NCBI GenBank assembly: GCA_030431975.1
Contig: JAUIHP010000007.1
Coordinates: 192,554 to 256,553, forward strand
Source of the DNA: a bacterium
Lineage (GTDB): Bacteria; Eisenbacteria; RBG-16-71-46; CAIMUX01
Reading direction: 5' to 3'
Length of the DNA: 64,000 bases
Part shown: positions 53,701 to 63,000 of the stretch, piece by piece
Layout of the letters: each line of letters starts with the position of its first letter
Numbering within the stretch: the first letter of the stretch is position 1
Notes under the pieces: model-generated
Told to the model about the DNA's origin: nothing
The model's input: only the letters and a program-made list of their open reading frames with translations
Databases searched by the model: none
Position numbers and translations under genes: made by a program

Positions 53701-56097
53701 CTCGGTTGGTTTCTCGACGACCTGATGTTGTTGGAAGCCCAAGCCTTGATCGATCCCAGGGATGTCGGGATCGAGGACGGAATGGATCGCCGAATCGAGA
53801 TCTCCTGGCGTCCGCCGCTCGGGGTCGATCTCAACAGTGATCGGTGGACCGGTTTCCGTCTCTACCGACGTGAGGCCGGTGGCGAAGAAGTTTCGCTGAC
53901 CGGATCGGAACCGGTACTCGACTTCGGCTACGTCGACACTGAGGTCGACAACGGAGTGGAATACAACTATCGCGTGGTCTCGGTTTATGACGAGGGAGAG
54001 AGCCGCGGCGTCGAGCTTCAAGGCGCTCCGTTTGCAGCGACCGTGGGTCTGAGCGTCGAGTCCATCGGAATGGTGGTGACAGGATACGGCTCTGTCAATC
54101 GAAGCTTCCAGGTCGAGAACACAGGATCCGGCACCTTGCGCTTCAACACGTATGTGGCCGAGCCCGGTGCTGACTTGTCGAGTGTCGTCGCCCGAACCCA
54201 ATTGACCGGAACGGCCGGCGATCCCGTCACGATTGTCCAGGACGATGCGGACGGAACCGATGTCGTCGATATCGCTGCGGTGTCCGTCCAAGAAATCGAT
54301 GTGAACGGCGTGCCTTGGATCAGCTTCATCATCGAAGGGCACGGCTGGGCGAATCCGCAATCGGACTGGGGCGGTTTCCTGACCATCGACACCGACAATG
54401 ACCTGTCGACCAGTCAGGGCGACTTCGCCACGCCATGGGGTGAGACCTATAACGCGGGGTACGAGTACGGCCTGATCTTCGGCAACCTGCCTCCGCAGGT
54501 CGGACTTCCCGAGTTCGTGCTGGGTTACTTCTTCTCCGCGGATCAGACCTTTGGCGAGGTCCTGACCGCCGTGGACTTTCCGACCGATGGATCCCCGATC
54601 ACCTTCGCGTTTCCGAAGACGTGGATTGGCAATGCGGTCGACATTCAAATCGGCCTCGTCGTCGGACCGAGTTTCGGTCTGCCCGCAGCGGATTCGACTC
54701 CGGACATTCCGTCATCCGCCAGCTGGTTGGAGCGTTCTCCGAAGAACGGAGTCGCGACGCAGTCCGTCAAGCAAACGGTCACGGTCGTCTTCGACAACGA
54801 TGATCTTCCGAGCGGCACCTACTCGACGGACATGATCCTGGCCTCCAACGATCCGCTGAACCCGGAGGTTCGGTTGCCGATCTCAATCCAGATCGATCGC
54901 ACAGCTCCGCCGCCGGACCTTGCCACACAGATCGCTTTGCCCTCGATTGCGGGTATGAATGTTCGCTTCGTGCCGCGTCCGAGTCTTGCCGTCGTCGATG
55001 CACGGATCGAGAAGGAGGAGTCGCACGAAACCTGGGTGGAGATCGCAGGGCCTTTGACGGCAGACGCAGGAGGCGCCTACTCCTTCCTCGATCGCGATGT
55101 CGTGCAGGGACAGACCTACCGGTATCGGTTCCCGCTCGAGTTCGAGGGAGGTGCGTCCCAGACGTATGGTCCCCTGGAGGCGGTCTTTGAGCCGACCGCG
55201 CCTGCGTTGTCTTCGAGTTCGACGGAGTCCACGACCCAGGGGCTGTCCGTCTCCTTCCAGCTCGCACCGGAGCTGTCGATCGTGAGCGCGGACTTCCTGC
55301 GCCGTGTGAAGCCCAATGGGGGAGAAGACACCGAGTACCAGAAGATCGTCCAGGACGTCCCGGCCGGCGCCGAAAATGTTGTTTCGATCGTCGACCAGAC
55401 GGTCAAGGCCGGTGTGGACTACCAGTACAAAGTCGAAGTCAGGACCGACGAAGGTGTGGGTTTGGTCTACGGACCTGTCGAAGGTCGATACGAGTCGTTG
55501 TTCCCGGCAGAGTTGCCGGACTTGTTGATCGGCTCAACCGACGACGGACTGGATTTCAGCTTCTTCCTGCCCGAAATTTTCAACCCGCTGGTTGGGGTTT
55601 GGCTGGATCGGCGCGAGGTCGGGGGAGACTGGGTGGCTCTGTTGGAAGAGCCGCTCATTCCCGACACGGAAGGTCGGATTCACTACTTCGATCCGTGGGC
55701 GACCCCGTTCAATCAGGGAGTCGAACCCGATCAGGATTACGAGTATCGGATCCGAGTCGAGATCGAGGGCCGCGAGGTCGACTACTTCGAGCCCGCCCGC
55801 TTTGCGCCTCCGATGCCGCAGGAAGTTCGTCTCTATGCTCCCCGGCCGAACCCGTTCCGCAACCAGGTCGTCATTCGAATGGACCTGCCGACTCCGCAGC
55901 GGGTCAAGCTGGAGGTCTATGATGTTTCCGGACGGCGTCGTGCGGTGATCGAGAACCGGGAGATGTCGGCCGGCGCCCATCAGATGGTTTGGGACGGACG
56001 GGATGACCTGGGTGAGGATCTTGGATCCGGTGTGTACTGGATGCGTATGGATGCCGGGTCCAAGACGGAGACGACGAGGATCCTTCGGACCCGATAA
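50770..56097 (+). CDS. Very large secreted gluzincin metallopeptidase with FlgD-type C-terminus
   Basis: 1775 residues. The ATG at 50770 follows AGGAGAAA and opens a signal peptide (LFPILIFLPMLFAISWFA). An FTP/PepSY-like propeptide (~130-290, MTYVHYRQLESGYPVFGSRI) leads to the catalytic domain with HEYGH (His471, Glu472, His475) and MHEGFSDY (Glu493), the M4/M36 fungalysin-type arrangement. Then follow an inhibitor-A/MAM-like sandwich (~830-990), Fn3-like and Ig-like repeats (~995-1655), and a FlgD-like sorting domain (LEVYDVSGRRRAVI, VWDGRDDLG, GSGVYWMRM). Probably an extracellular protease attached to the surface, activated by removal of its propeptide. Confidence 0.92.
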   Translation: MTNRSLTVGVPPVRSLSLFPILIFLPMLFAISWFANVSPTTAAVGHDHSDPFEVEGPQLAEPTRWNLPAGAPGLAPEPARLREIRESASELGVANRALPMHRMVSLGLSRNEALSDPDAASRGLATSHPALVGVAERDMELAAVKSARHMTYVHYRQLESGYPVFGSRILFQWDDAARLRLTGSDVFQSTLEGNPTSLRSPEWMPLADARIGALEGMPADLEVTEWEHAEKGWLPLDSSADAGFDLVPVWNIRFRTETPPGWYDAMVEAETGSLISRVNRVVFEQFDARISGLIEPNTIGDFVEEHGFQEAFAKISGPGGTFNLVTDREGNLSADVPAGNYTLETALSGARIVVRDASGGLGEDQLFTPEASMNVSVPADAGDPDANHLLWDGATSIESHRDAYYHGNLAYAAVRAIDDTPGISELDQPMQTVVEDVSGQCNAYWNGTKMNFYAAGGGCAATARIADVVYHEYGHAVTQFTYEPFFAPLDMHEGFSDYLAATMRDDPLIGRGFRGPGTSIRDLEEHLVYPDDVDSDPHRTGLIIAGALWDLRKEIGKEKTDELWHFARYAGAITFDDFLIDMLVLDDTDADLSNGTPNMDAIVRNFRDHGIGDYAVALSFYELPDVEDPGTTLRVATRVWSLLPVQASGSAFFYSVGQADNFVRADLQQGVAGEWFADIPSPPDGSTVYYYWTVANNAGDVTIVPDNAPANALSFFVGEDLVAPSISHFEPTALANDAKRLYLRAEVEDNSQQLTSVNVEYSVPGGPEGIVPMERLGDGNTYGVTIDLGDGGLAGDIRYSIVATDRSAAANTTSYPADGSVELSVRQGWWTDLEDDDAGMRWTNDWQWGETFVGSWSGSKVWGTQLDGRYSDSSTSSLTWGPFDLRTFDRARLQFHHIYRFERAFDGGLIEIKEVGGDRWSPIDPAGGYPGNVVALNRDGFTDVLDDWEEVVVPLDSWLGKEIEVRFRMASDVFVSDLGWFLDDLMLLEAQALIDPRDVGIEDGMDRRIEISWRPPLGVDLNSDRWTGFRLYRREAGGEEVSLTGSEPVLDFGYVDTEVDNGVEYNYRVVSVYDEGESRGVELQGAPFAATVGLSVESIGMVVTGYGSVNRSFQVENTGSGTLRFNTYVAEPGADLSSVVARTQLTGTAGDPVTIVQDDADGTDVVDIAAVSVQEIDVNGVPWISFIIEGHGWANPQSDWGGFLTIDTDNDLSTSQGDFATPWGETYNAGYEYGLIFGNLPPQVGLPEFVLGYFFSADQTFGEVLTAVDFPTDGSPITFAFPKTWIGNAVDIQIGLVVGPSFGLPAADSTPDIPSSASWLERSPKNGVATQSVKQTVTVVFDNDDLPSGTYSTDMILASNDPLNPEVRLPISIQIDRTAPPPDLATQIALPSIAGMNVRFVPRPSLAVVDARIEKEESHETWVEIAGPLTADAGGAYSFLDRDVVQGQTYRYRFPLEFEGGASQTYGPLEAVFEPTAPALSSSSTESTTQGLSVSFQLAPELSIVSADFLRRVKPNGGEDTEYQKIVQDVPAGAENVVSIVDQTVKAGVDYQYKVEVRTDEGVGLVYGPVEGRYESLFPAELPDLLIGSTDDGLDFSFFLPEIFNPLVGVWLDRREVGGDWVALLEEPLIPDTEGRIHYFDPWATPFNQGVEPDQDYEYRIRVEIEGREVDYFEPARFAPPMPQEVRLYAPRPNPFRNQVVIRMDLPTPQRVKLEVYDVSGRRRAVIENREMSAGAHQMVWDGRDDLGEDLGSGVYWMRMDAGSKTETTRILRTR

Positions 56098-56228
56098 CGA
56101 CGGCCTATGCCGAGACCAAAGTCAGGATCGACCGACCTCACTCGAGTTCGCCGGACACGTCTCGGATTTGGCGATGATCACTGGGGGCGCGACGAAATTG
56201 TCGTGTCCCCGGTTTTTCTTCAGGACAT

Positions 56229-57155
56229 CTACGGAGAGGCGCACATCCAGGAAGTCAGCGCTGCACGAACCGTTTCATGGTGGATGTCCACGATGTCATC
56301 GATGTTCGCTGCATAGCCGCCGCCCATGCTGACGGCGACAGGGACTCCGGCAACTCCGTCACTGCCGCCGGCGCAACGTGCGAAGACGCGACGGTCCCGC
56401 TCCGCGAGTCCGTGTTTGGAAAGCGAGAGTTTGCCGAGGCGATCTCCCTTGAATGGGTCGGCTCCGGATAGATAGAAGGTGATGTCGAACTGCGGCTGGG
56501 CGAAGGCTTGTTCCAGCGTGTCATCCAGAACCGTCAGGTACTCCGCGTCTTCCGTTCCGTCTGCCAGCGCGACATCGAGGTCGCTCTGTTCTTTGCGAAA
56601 GGGGTAGTTGGTGGCCCCGTGCAACGACACTGTGAAGACGTCCGGGTCGTCGGTGAAAATCCGCGCGGTGCCGTTTCCCTGATGAACGTCGCAGTCGAAG
56701 ACCAGGGCGCGCCGGATCCGGCCCTCCCGCCTCAGGGCGCCGATGGCGACGGCAACATCGTTGAAGACACAGTAGCCCTCTCCCCGGTCCGCGAACGAGT
56801 GATGAGTGCCTCCGGCCAAATTGACGCTGACGCCGTCTTCGAACGCGGCTCGTGCAGCAGCGATCGTGCTGCCGACCGACCGGCGGGAGCGTTCGACCAT
56901 CTGCGGGCTCCAGGGGAACCCGATTCGACGTGCCTCTCCGTCCTGTAGCCGGCCGCTCTTGATCCTGTGAAGATAGTCCGGATCGTGCACGGTCAGGATG
57001 TCTTCATCTGTGGCGCTTGGCCCGACGAGCAAGCGGCATCCTGTGAAGGCCGGGTCCGACTCGATGCGCTGACGAAGCCCTGAGTACTTACTCATCGGGA
57101 ATCGATGCCCTTCGGGAAGGGGCAGGACGAACTGGTCGTGGTAGAAGATGCGCAT
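56229..57155 (-). CDS. Histone deacetylase family enzyme (class IV-like)
   Basis: 308 residues. Zinc-dependent deacetylase fold: catalytic His pair HH118-119 (GGTHHSFADRGEGYCVFND), zinc ligands Asp156, His158 (FDCDVHQGNGTA) and Asp233 (SGADPFKGD), and the transition-state Tyr281 (GGGYAANI). The pattern and length match the bacterial HDAC11-like group, which act on acetylated or acylated lysines, polyamines or other amines. The start is separated by 30 bp from the divergent bacilliredoxin start, so promoters must overlap the neighbouring gene. Cytoplasmic, no signal peptide. Confidence 0.93.
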   Translation of the reverse strand: MRIFYHDQFVLPLPEGHRFPMSKYSGLRQRIESDPAFTGCRLLVGPSATDEDILTVHDPDYLHRIKSGRLQDGEARRIGFPWSPQMVERSRRSVGSTIAAARAAFEDGVSVNLAGGTHHSFADRGEGYCVFNDVAVAIGALRREGRIRRALVFDCDVHQGNGTARIFTDDPDVFTVSLHGATNYPFRKEQSDLDVALADGTEDAEYLTVLDDTLEQAFAQPQFDITFYLSGADPFKGDRLGKLSLSKHGLAERDRRVFARCAGGSDGVAGVPVAVSMGGGYAANIDDIVDIHHETVRAALTSWMCASP

Positions 57156-57185
57156 GGACCGCAGAGATTAGCGTATCCTGCCCGG

Positions 57186-57521
57186 ATGAAGACACAACCA
57201 CTCGCCGACGAGGCGGCCTACAAAGAAGCGATCGCGCAACCGGCGTTTCTGCTGTTCAAGCACTCACCGATGTGCGGAGTGAGCGGCGAGGCTGCCAATC
57301 AGTACAACAAGTTCATGGAATCCCGGTCCGTGCCCAGCAACTGGGTCGATGTCATCGCGCAGCGACCGCTGTCCCGTTGGATCGCGGAGGAGACCGGGAT
57401 TCGGCACCAGTCCCCGCAGGTCATCCTTTTTCGAGACGGGAAGGTGGTCTGGCACGCGAGTCACTGGGAGATCACGAACCAGTCGCTGGAAGATGCCGTC
57501 CGCGGCGAGTCCGTTTCTTAG
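57186..57521 (+). CDS. ytxJ: Monothiol bacilliredoxin (YtxJ/BrxC type)
   Basis: 111 residues, thioredoxin-like fold. The active site is FKHSPMCGVSGEA, with Cys30 and Ser33 (C-x-x-S), as in YtxJ-type bacilliredoxins that reduce bacillithiol-protein mixed disulfides. QVILFRDGKVVWHASHWEIT is the second family signature with the conserved H-x-S-H. It implies the organism uses bacillithiol or a related thiol. The ATG at 57186 gives the expected length; an upstream in-frame ATG overlaps the deacetylase gene. It stands alone after a 30-bp divergent gap. Confidence 0.9.
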   Translation: MKTQPLADEAAYKEAIAQPAFLLFKHSPMCGVSGEAANQYNKFMESRSVPSNWVDVIAQRPLSRWIAEETGIRHQSPQVILFRDGKVVWHASHWEITNQSLEDAVRGESVS

Positions 57522-57592
57522 GCAGAGCCCGTGCGCGTGACCCTCCACCGCTTGAGAACGGGAAGGGTCCCGCGCAAGACCGACTTCAAGAC

Positions 57593-59725
57593 CTACCGTA
57601 GGACGCGAACGGTGGTCGTTGCTGCTTCACCTTCCCCCGACCATCGAGCGAGAACGACTCCCGCCGGAACGGCCCGACCCTGCTCATCCGTGCCATCCCA
57701 GTGAACGTCGGAGCCTGCAGTGACCGGTAGGGTCCGAAGGATGCGTCCGTCGACCGAGAAGATCTCCAGTTGCGCTCCCTGGGATGAAGACCGGCCGGCG
57801 TCCCGGCTCGCTCGTTGGAGGCGGAACGATGTCGGTCCCCAACTCGGATTCGGTTGCGAGCGCAACGTCAGAGGAAGCTGCGTGGCCGGAGGGATTTCCG
57901 TACTGGCTGGGACGCACGGCTCGAGGAAGACGTGGAGTCCATCGGCATCCGTCACGTAGAGGTACTCCCCGGACGAGGCCAGCCCGGTGACGGAAGCTGT
58001 GGCGGTGGACCCGGTCGAAAGGTACTCGAGGCCGTTCACGGGCGAGAACGTGTGGAAGCTTCCGTTCCAGGTTTGGATCGCGCCCGAAGGGGACAGGTGG
58101 ATTCCGCCGCCTGCCAACGAGCACTCACCGACGGAACCGAGCAGGTCCAGATTCGATCGGTCGAATCGCAGGAGTCCAGTGCGGTTTCCGATCCAGAGCT
58201 CTCCATTGTGCGCGGTCATCGAATGGATCGGATCGAACGCGCTCTGGTCGCCGACGTAGGACGGGGAGGACGGGTTTGTGAAGTCGTAGTGGATGATCTC
58301 GGCTGAACTCTCGAACTCGTAGGAAAGGTAAACGTCATTCCCTTCCGCGGCGAAGGCTACGGAGAAGAGTCCGCTGTCGTAACTACCGAGCACGGTTGGG
58401 CTGGTTGGATCTGTGATGTCGAGAGTTGTGGTGTCTCCATCGTAGGAGAGATAGATACGGTTCCCGGTTGCAACGACGTCGCCGAAGAAACCGGCTATCG
58501 AGGCTACGACCGATGGCGTCGAGGGTTGGGCAAGGTCGACGACATGAAAGCCGTCCAGATCGCTGACGTACGCGTAGTCGCCCTGGGTGTCCAGTCCCCT
58601 CACTCGGTTGAAGGGAATGCTGGCGACTGCGACCGGTGTCTCTCCGTCGGCGATCGAGATCACTTCCATCGAGTCTCTCAGGTAGAGAACGAGATGATCC
58701 TCGATCACCCGAAGGTCCTGTCCTTCGGCGAACGCAGCGATCGTGTTCACCGCACTCGGATTGTCGACGTCGTTGAGTTCGATGGCCTGGAGTGATCCCG
58801 TGGCCACATACGCAATGCCGTCCTTCACCGCCATCCCGAAGAGTCCCGCACTCCGGAATGCGCCCGTGGAAACGATGTTCGTCGGGTCGCTGATGTCCAG
58901 GAATGTCAAACCGCCGGGGGATGAGACTGCGGCGTAACCTTCATCGATGACAAAGCCCGCGGACACACCGGTGTCGAGATAGCCGACCTCGACGGGGACA
59001 TCGGGATCTGCAAGATCGTGCGCCGTGACTCCGTGATTCAACCAGGAAACGAAAAGGTGGTCCGCCTCGACCTCCAGCCCGCCGATCGGACCGTAGGTCG
59101 CGATGACGAGACCCAATGAGACGGGAGCGGACGGGTTCGAGATATCGAAGGCCTCGACTCCGTCGTTTCCGGATGCGACATAGAGCCGATCACCGTACGT
59201 GACGACCCGGTCACCGTTCGCGGCATCGGTGTCGACGGTGACCGGTGACGCGGGGTCGGAGACGTCCACGGTGAACAGCGACGATCCGGCGACGTATGCG
59301 TAGTCGCCTTGCACGGCCACATCGCGGGCGGACGGTGCTGAATGAGTGGAGACGGTCGTTGCGATCCCATCCTCGGTCACGGAGACGATCGACATCGCCC
59401 CGGTGGAAATGATGTAGGCCAGATCTCCCGAGACGGTGATCCTGTCGACGTATCCGGTCAGGGTCGAGCTTGCCAAGGATAGGTTTCCCGGGCTGTCGAT
59501 CTCATAGACCCGGGTTCCGAAGAGATCGGTTGCGGTCAGGAGGAAGTTCCCGAGTGTCGCGGTGTCCAGGAAATAGCCTTGGAAACCTTCTCCGACCTGG
59601 TATTGACGGATGTCAATTCCTGACACCCAGCGGATGTGCCCTTCAGAAGACTCGCAGTCGGCGCGAAGTTCGGCTGGAGCGGAGGTTAGTAGGACGACGA
59701 GAAGGACGGGTAAAGCGCGACGCAT
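57593..59725 (-). CDS. Secreted LVIVD-repeat propeller protein with FlgD-type C-terminus
   Basis: 710 residues. The ATG at 59725 follows AAGGAG and starts a short signal peptide (RRALPVLLVVLLTSAPAELRA). About ten LVIVD-type repeats follow, each like GDYAYVAGSSLFTVDVSDPASP, YVASGNDGVEAFDISNPSAP and GIAYVATGSLQAIEL, together forming one or two beta-propellers without catalytic residues. The end is a FlgD-like sorting domain (LEIFSVDGRILRTL, VHWDGTDEQG, PAGVVLARW). LVIVD proteins are common on the surface of uncultivated bacteria and of unknown role. Convergent with the bacilliredoxin gene. Confidence 0.85.
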   Translation of the reverse strand: MRRALPVLLVVLLTSAPAELRADCESSEGHIRWVSGIDIRQYQVGEGFQGYFLDTATLGNFLLTATDLFGTRVYEIDSPGNLSLASSTLTGYVDRITVSGDLAYIISTGAMSIVSVTEDGIATTVSTHSAPSARDVAVQGDYAYVAGSSLFTVDVSDPASPVTVDTDAANGDRVVTYGDRLYVASGNDGVEAFDISNPSAPVSLGLVIATYGPIGGLEVEADHLFVSWLNHGVTAHDLADPDVPVEVGYLDTGVSAGFVIDEGYAAVSSPGGLTFLDISDPTNIVSTGAFRSAGLFGMAVKDGIAYVATGSLQAIELNDVDNPSAVNTIAAFAEGQDLRVIEDHLVLYLRDSMEVISIADGETPVAVASIPFNRVRGLDTQGDYAYVSDLDGFHVVDLAQPSTPSVVASIAGFFGDVVATGNRIYLSYDGDTTTLDITDPTSPTVLGSYDSGLFSVAFAAEGNDVYLSYEFESSAEIIHYDFTNPSSPSYVGDQSAFDPIHSMTAHNGELWIGNRTGLLRFDRSNLDLLGSVGECSLAGGGIHLSPSGAIQTWNGSFHTFSPVNGLEYLSTGSTATASVTGLASSGEYLYVTDADGLHVFLEPCVPASTEIPPATQLPLTLRSQPNPSWGPTSFRLQRASRDAGRSSSQGAQLEIFSVDGRILRTLPVTAGSDVHWDGTDEQGRAVPAGVVLARWSGEGEAATTTVRVLR

Positions 59726-60030
59726 GAGGAAGCTCCTTGGCGTACGGACGGACTCCACGAACGGTTCCGGCGTTCGATTCCATGGGAGAGGGGACTTAAA
59801 GCATACCCGCGGTTGGAGCTCGCCGGAAACGAATTCGCGCTGTCGCTCCTCTCGTGGCCGGGAGGCGGAAGCCGCCGTCGTCAAGAACGCAGTCGTCGAA
59901 ACCCGCCGCCGTCAAAACCTTCCGTCCTCAAGACCCGCCGCCGTCAAGACCCGCCGCCGTCAAGACCCGCAGTCGTCAAAACCCGCCGTCGTCCAAATCC
60001 GACTCACGTTCGGTCGTCTGTTCTCGGCCG
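59726..60030. other. Gap with 16-bp tandem array
   Basis: The gap between the two minus-strand secreted-protein genes; about 40% is the 16-bp array at 59869-59996. No gene or terminator recognised. Confidence 0.5.
59869..59996. repeat. 16-bp tandem repeat, eight copies
   Basis: Eight consecutive 16-bp units of the form ACCCGCCGCCGTCAAG, the middle ones nearly identical and the outer ones diverged. It lies between two genes and ends 34 bp before the stop of the clan CD peptidase gene. Confidence 0.88.
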
Positions 60031-63000
60031 TTACTCCAGAAGTGTGATCTTCCGCCGCGTCACAACGTCGCCGATCGAGATACGATAGAAGTACGTCCCG
60101 CCGGGAAGACCTTCACTGGGAAGCTCCACGGAGAACTCTCCACCATCCGTGTGGTACCGGCCGACCTTCTCGAGCCGACGTCCTTGAACGTCGAAGAGGC
60201 TCACTTCGATCCTTTCACCCGCGGGAATCGCATAGCGAATCTCCAGGGGATGTCCGGCGACCAGCGGGTTGGGGACCTTTCCGATCAGCTTCGGTTCTCT
60301 TACCTCGTCCTCTTCCGGTTCGACGTCAGCTGCAACGAACGGCAGCGTGATCGGGACGACTCGTGAGCTGTCCGCAATGTATGCGAACGTGGAGTCCCAG
60401 TCGGCGAGGCTGACGAACACTTCGTGGGGAGTGAAGTCGTTGCGGACCGGGCCGTCGAAGATGCTGCGGATCAGGACGGCCGTGTTCGAGCCGCCCGCTG
60501 TGTCTGTCACGGAACTCGACACGAGGGTGTTCTCGGCATCGCGGATCTCGACGAGGACTCCCAGTAGAGATTCTCCGTCGACGTCCAGCGCCTGGACCCA
60601 GGTGTCGTAGGACAGGGTCAGTTCCGACCCGGATTCCACGGAGACTTTCTCGATGTCGAGGCATGCGTTCCGGAGTTCTGCGGTCGACGCGCCGGCCATG
60701 GAAACATCGTCGAGGCCGGAATTCGTGACGCGGATGTCGCGCAGCAGAGCATTCGACACGCCATCGAACGTGACGCCGTGGGCGGCGCTGCTGTCTACGT
60801 CGAAGTACTGGAGGTCGAGACCGGCGAGGTCGCCGGAGAGTAAGAGTCCGTCCGCGAGGCTCCCCAAGACCCAGCCGTTACGAATGAGACCGGACGCGCC
60901 GCTCAGTTGCAGGCCGGAGAGCGGCTCGACGAAGGCGACCGTATTCCAGTCGACATCGCCTTGGACTTCAAACGTGTACGCCGCGCCTTCTTCGGGTGAG
61001 AAGAGACACTCGACCAATCCCATCGCTCCACCGGTTCCAACCCGGTTCTCACTGGGTTGGCCGATGAACTCGATGTTCGAGCGGAGTGCGGTGATCGGGC
61101 CTGCCTCGGCTCGCAACGCTCCATCGACGCGGAGGGCCTGGTAGGGGAGGTCGGCCGGGCCCGTGATGTCGGTCGGTACGAACTCGGCGAGAAGGGCCCG
61201 CAGTGTCAGTTGGCGGCGGTCTTCCGGGTCGTCGATGTTCTCGACGTAGGACCGGATCTCGCCGCCGCCCAGGGCACCGAGCGGAACTTCTCCGCGTAGG
61301 GTCACTTCCTGCGAATCGATGAGCGTCGAAACGAAGAAGGAATCGGGACTCGAGGTGAGATCCCATGTCGGCAAGGTGTCGAGAACGGTCGTGACGTAGG
61401 TGTCCCCGATCTCTCCGCGAACCATGTGAATCTGGTAGATGTCTTCTTCAGGCCAGTAGAGTGCGGTCCGCCCGTCGGTGAAGATGACGCTGTCGGACTC
61501 TCCGCCCTGGCCGCCGAGAGCGAAGAGTGTTTCCGAGAAGGGGTCATCCCAGGGAGAGTCGGGAGCGAAATCGTCCGGGGCCTTTCGCACGCCGAATACC
61601 GTGCAGCCCTCCGGCCAGTCGGCCACGCAGACTCTCTGGCCCGGCCCGATCCTGGGTTTCCACTTCGTTTTGTCGTCGTTGGGATTGCCTTCGATTTCCA
61701 GTGGGGTAAACGTCTTTCCCTGGATGCAACCGAGCTGGATCGGCTTCGTGAACTTCGTCACCGAGCTGCTTTCGTTGGTGACGTAGACGCGTTTGCGCCG
61801 CACGACCTTTTCACCGGTGCCGCTTCCGATCGTATAGCTCACGTCCTTGATTTCGTACGTCAGCTTGCGGCCACCCTTGCTGATCGGTTTCTTCCAGCAG
61901 CTGGTTCCCTCATTGAAGGTGATGGGCTCGCCGTGGCCGCCTCCCAAGGTCGTCCCTTTGGGTTCCGAAGCTTTCAGCTTCCACAGGTTCGAGTTTTGAG
62001 GCGCGTTCTCCGCCTGTTTCAAAGCCCAGGCCAATGCTTCGAACGCATCAACGCCGTCGGCCTTGTTCAGGTCAGCCGAGCTTTGTTGCCAGCAGTCGTA
62101 GAGCCCCATGATGAACGGCGTGCCCTGGCAGTTGTTGCGGTAGGTTTTTCTCTCCGGAGTGGATGAGGTGATGAGCTTTCCTTTGAGGACGTTCGGATTG
62201 TCCGGAAACTCCGAGAACGTGATGTTGAAGTCGCGCAGCGCGGCGATGGCGCCCCCTGCGTGGCAGGCCTCGATCACGACACAAACCTCTTCGATCCCGG
62301 TAAGACTGAGTTTGGCAGCCAGGCTGTGCCACGTGACGATGTCTCTCTCGTCGCCTTCGCCTTTCAGGATCATTCCACCCTGGGTGCCTGCCCCTTCGTC
62401 CTCTTCCGAGCCGTGACCGAGGTAGTAGAAGTGGAGCTTCTTGCAGTCTTCATCGAGTGACTCGAGAACGGTACAGAGCTCTTCGCGCGTCGTGCCCGTC
62501 GTGTCGGCTCCCATGGCATACTTCATCTTGTCCTTGTCGACCTTGGGGCCGAGAGGAAGCGTGTTGAGAATGTTTTGGACTCGCTTCACGTCCTGGGTCC
62601 GGGCCTTCTTCTCTCCGTTGAACTCGTCTCCCGGTGCACTCAGATTCTTGCCGACAGCGATCACGGCATACGTTTTCGTGTTGGCGTTGTGATCCTGCGG
62701 CGTGTAGGTGACGTTGAGGCTTGGATAGTTCTTGGGAGTGCCGCTGCAACGGCCGTTGTCCGTCGCGTTGTCAGGGTCGAAGTCGAAGATGGGGACGCCA
62801 TCGATGATGGGCCAGCCGTCCCCCTCGAACGGTTGGACGAAGCCGGACTGCTTGTCGACGAGGACGACGGTGGTGTGGTGGGTGAACTCGAACTCCGGTT
62901 CGTCGTCGAGCCAGAAGAAGTAGACCTCGGAGGGAATCGTCTCGACGTAACTGGAATCCCAGTCGGCGATGGTGGTGCCTGGGGCAAGGGTGCTGTCCGG

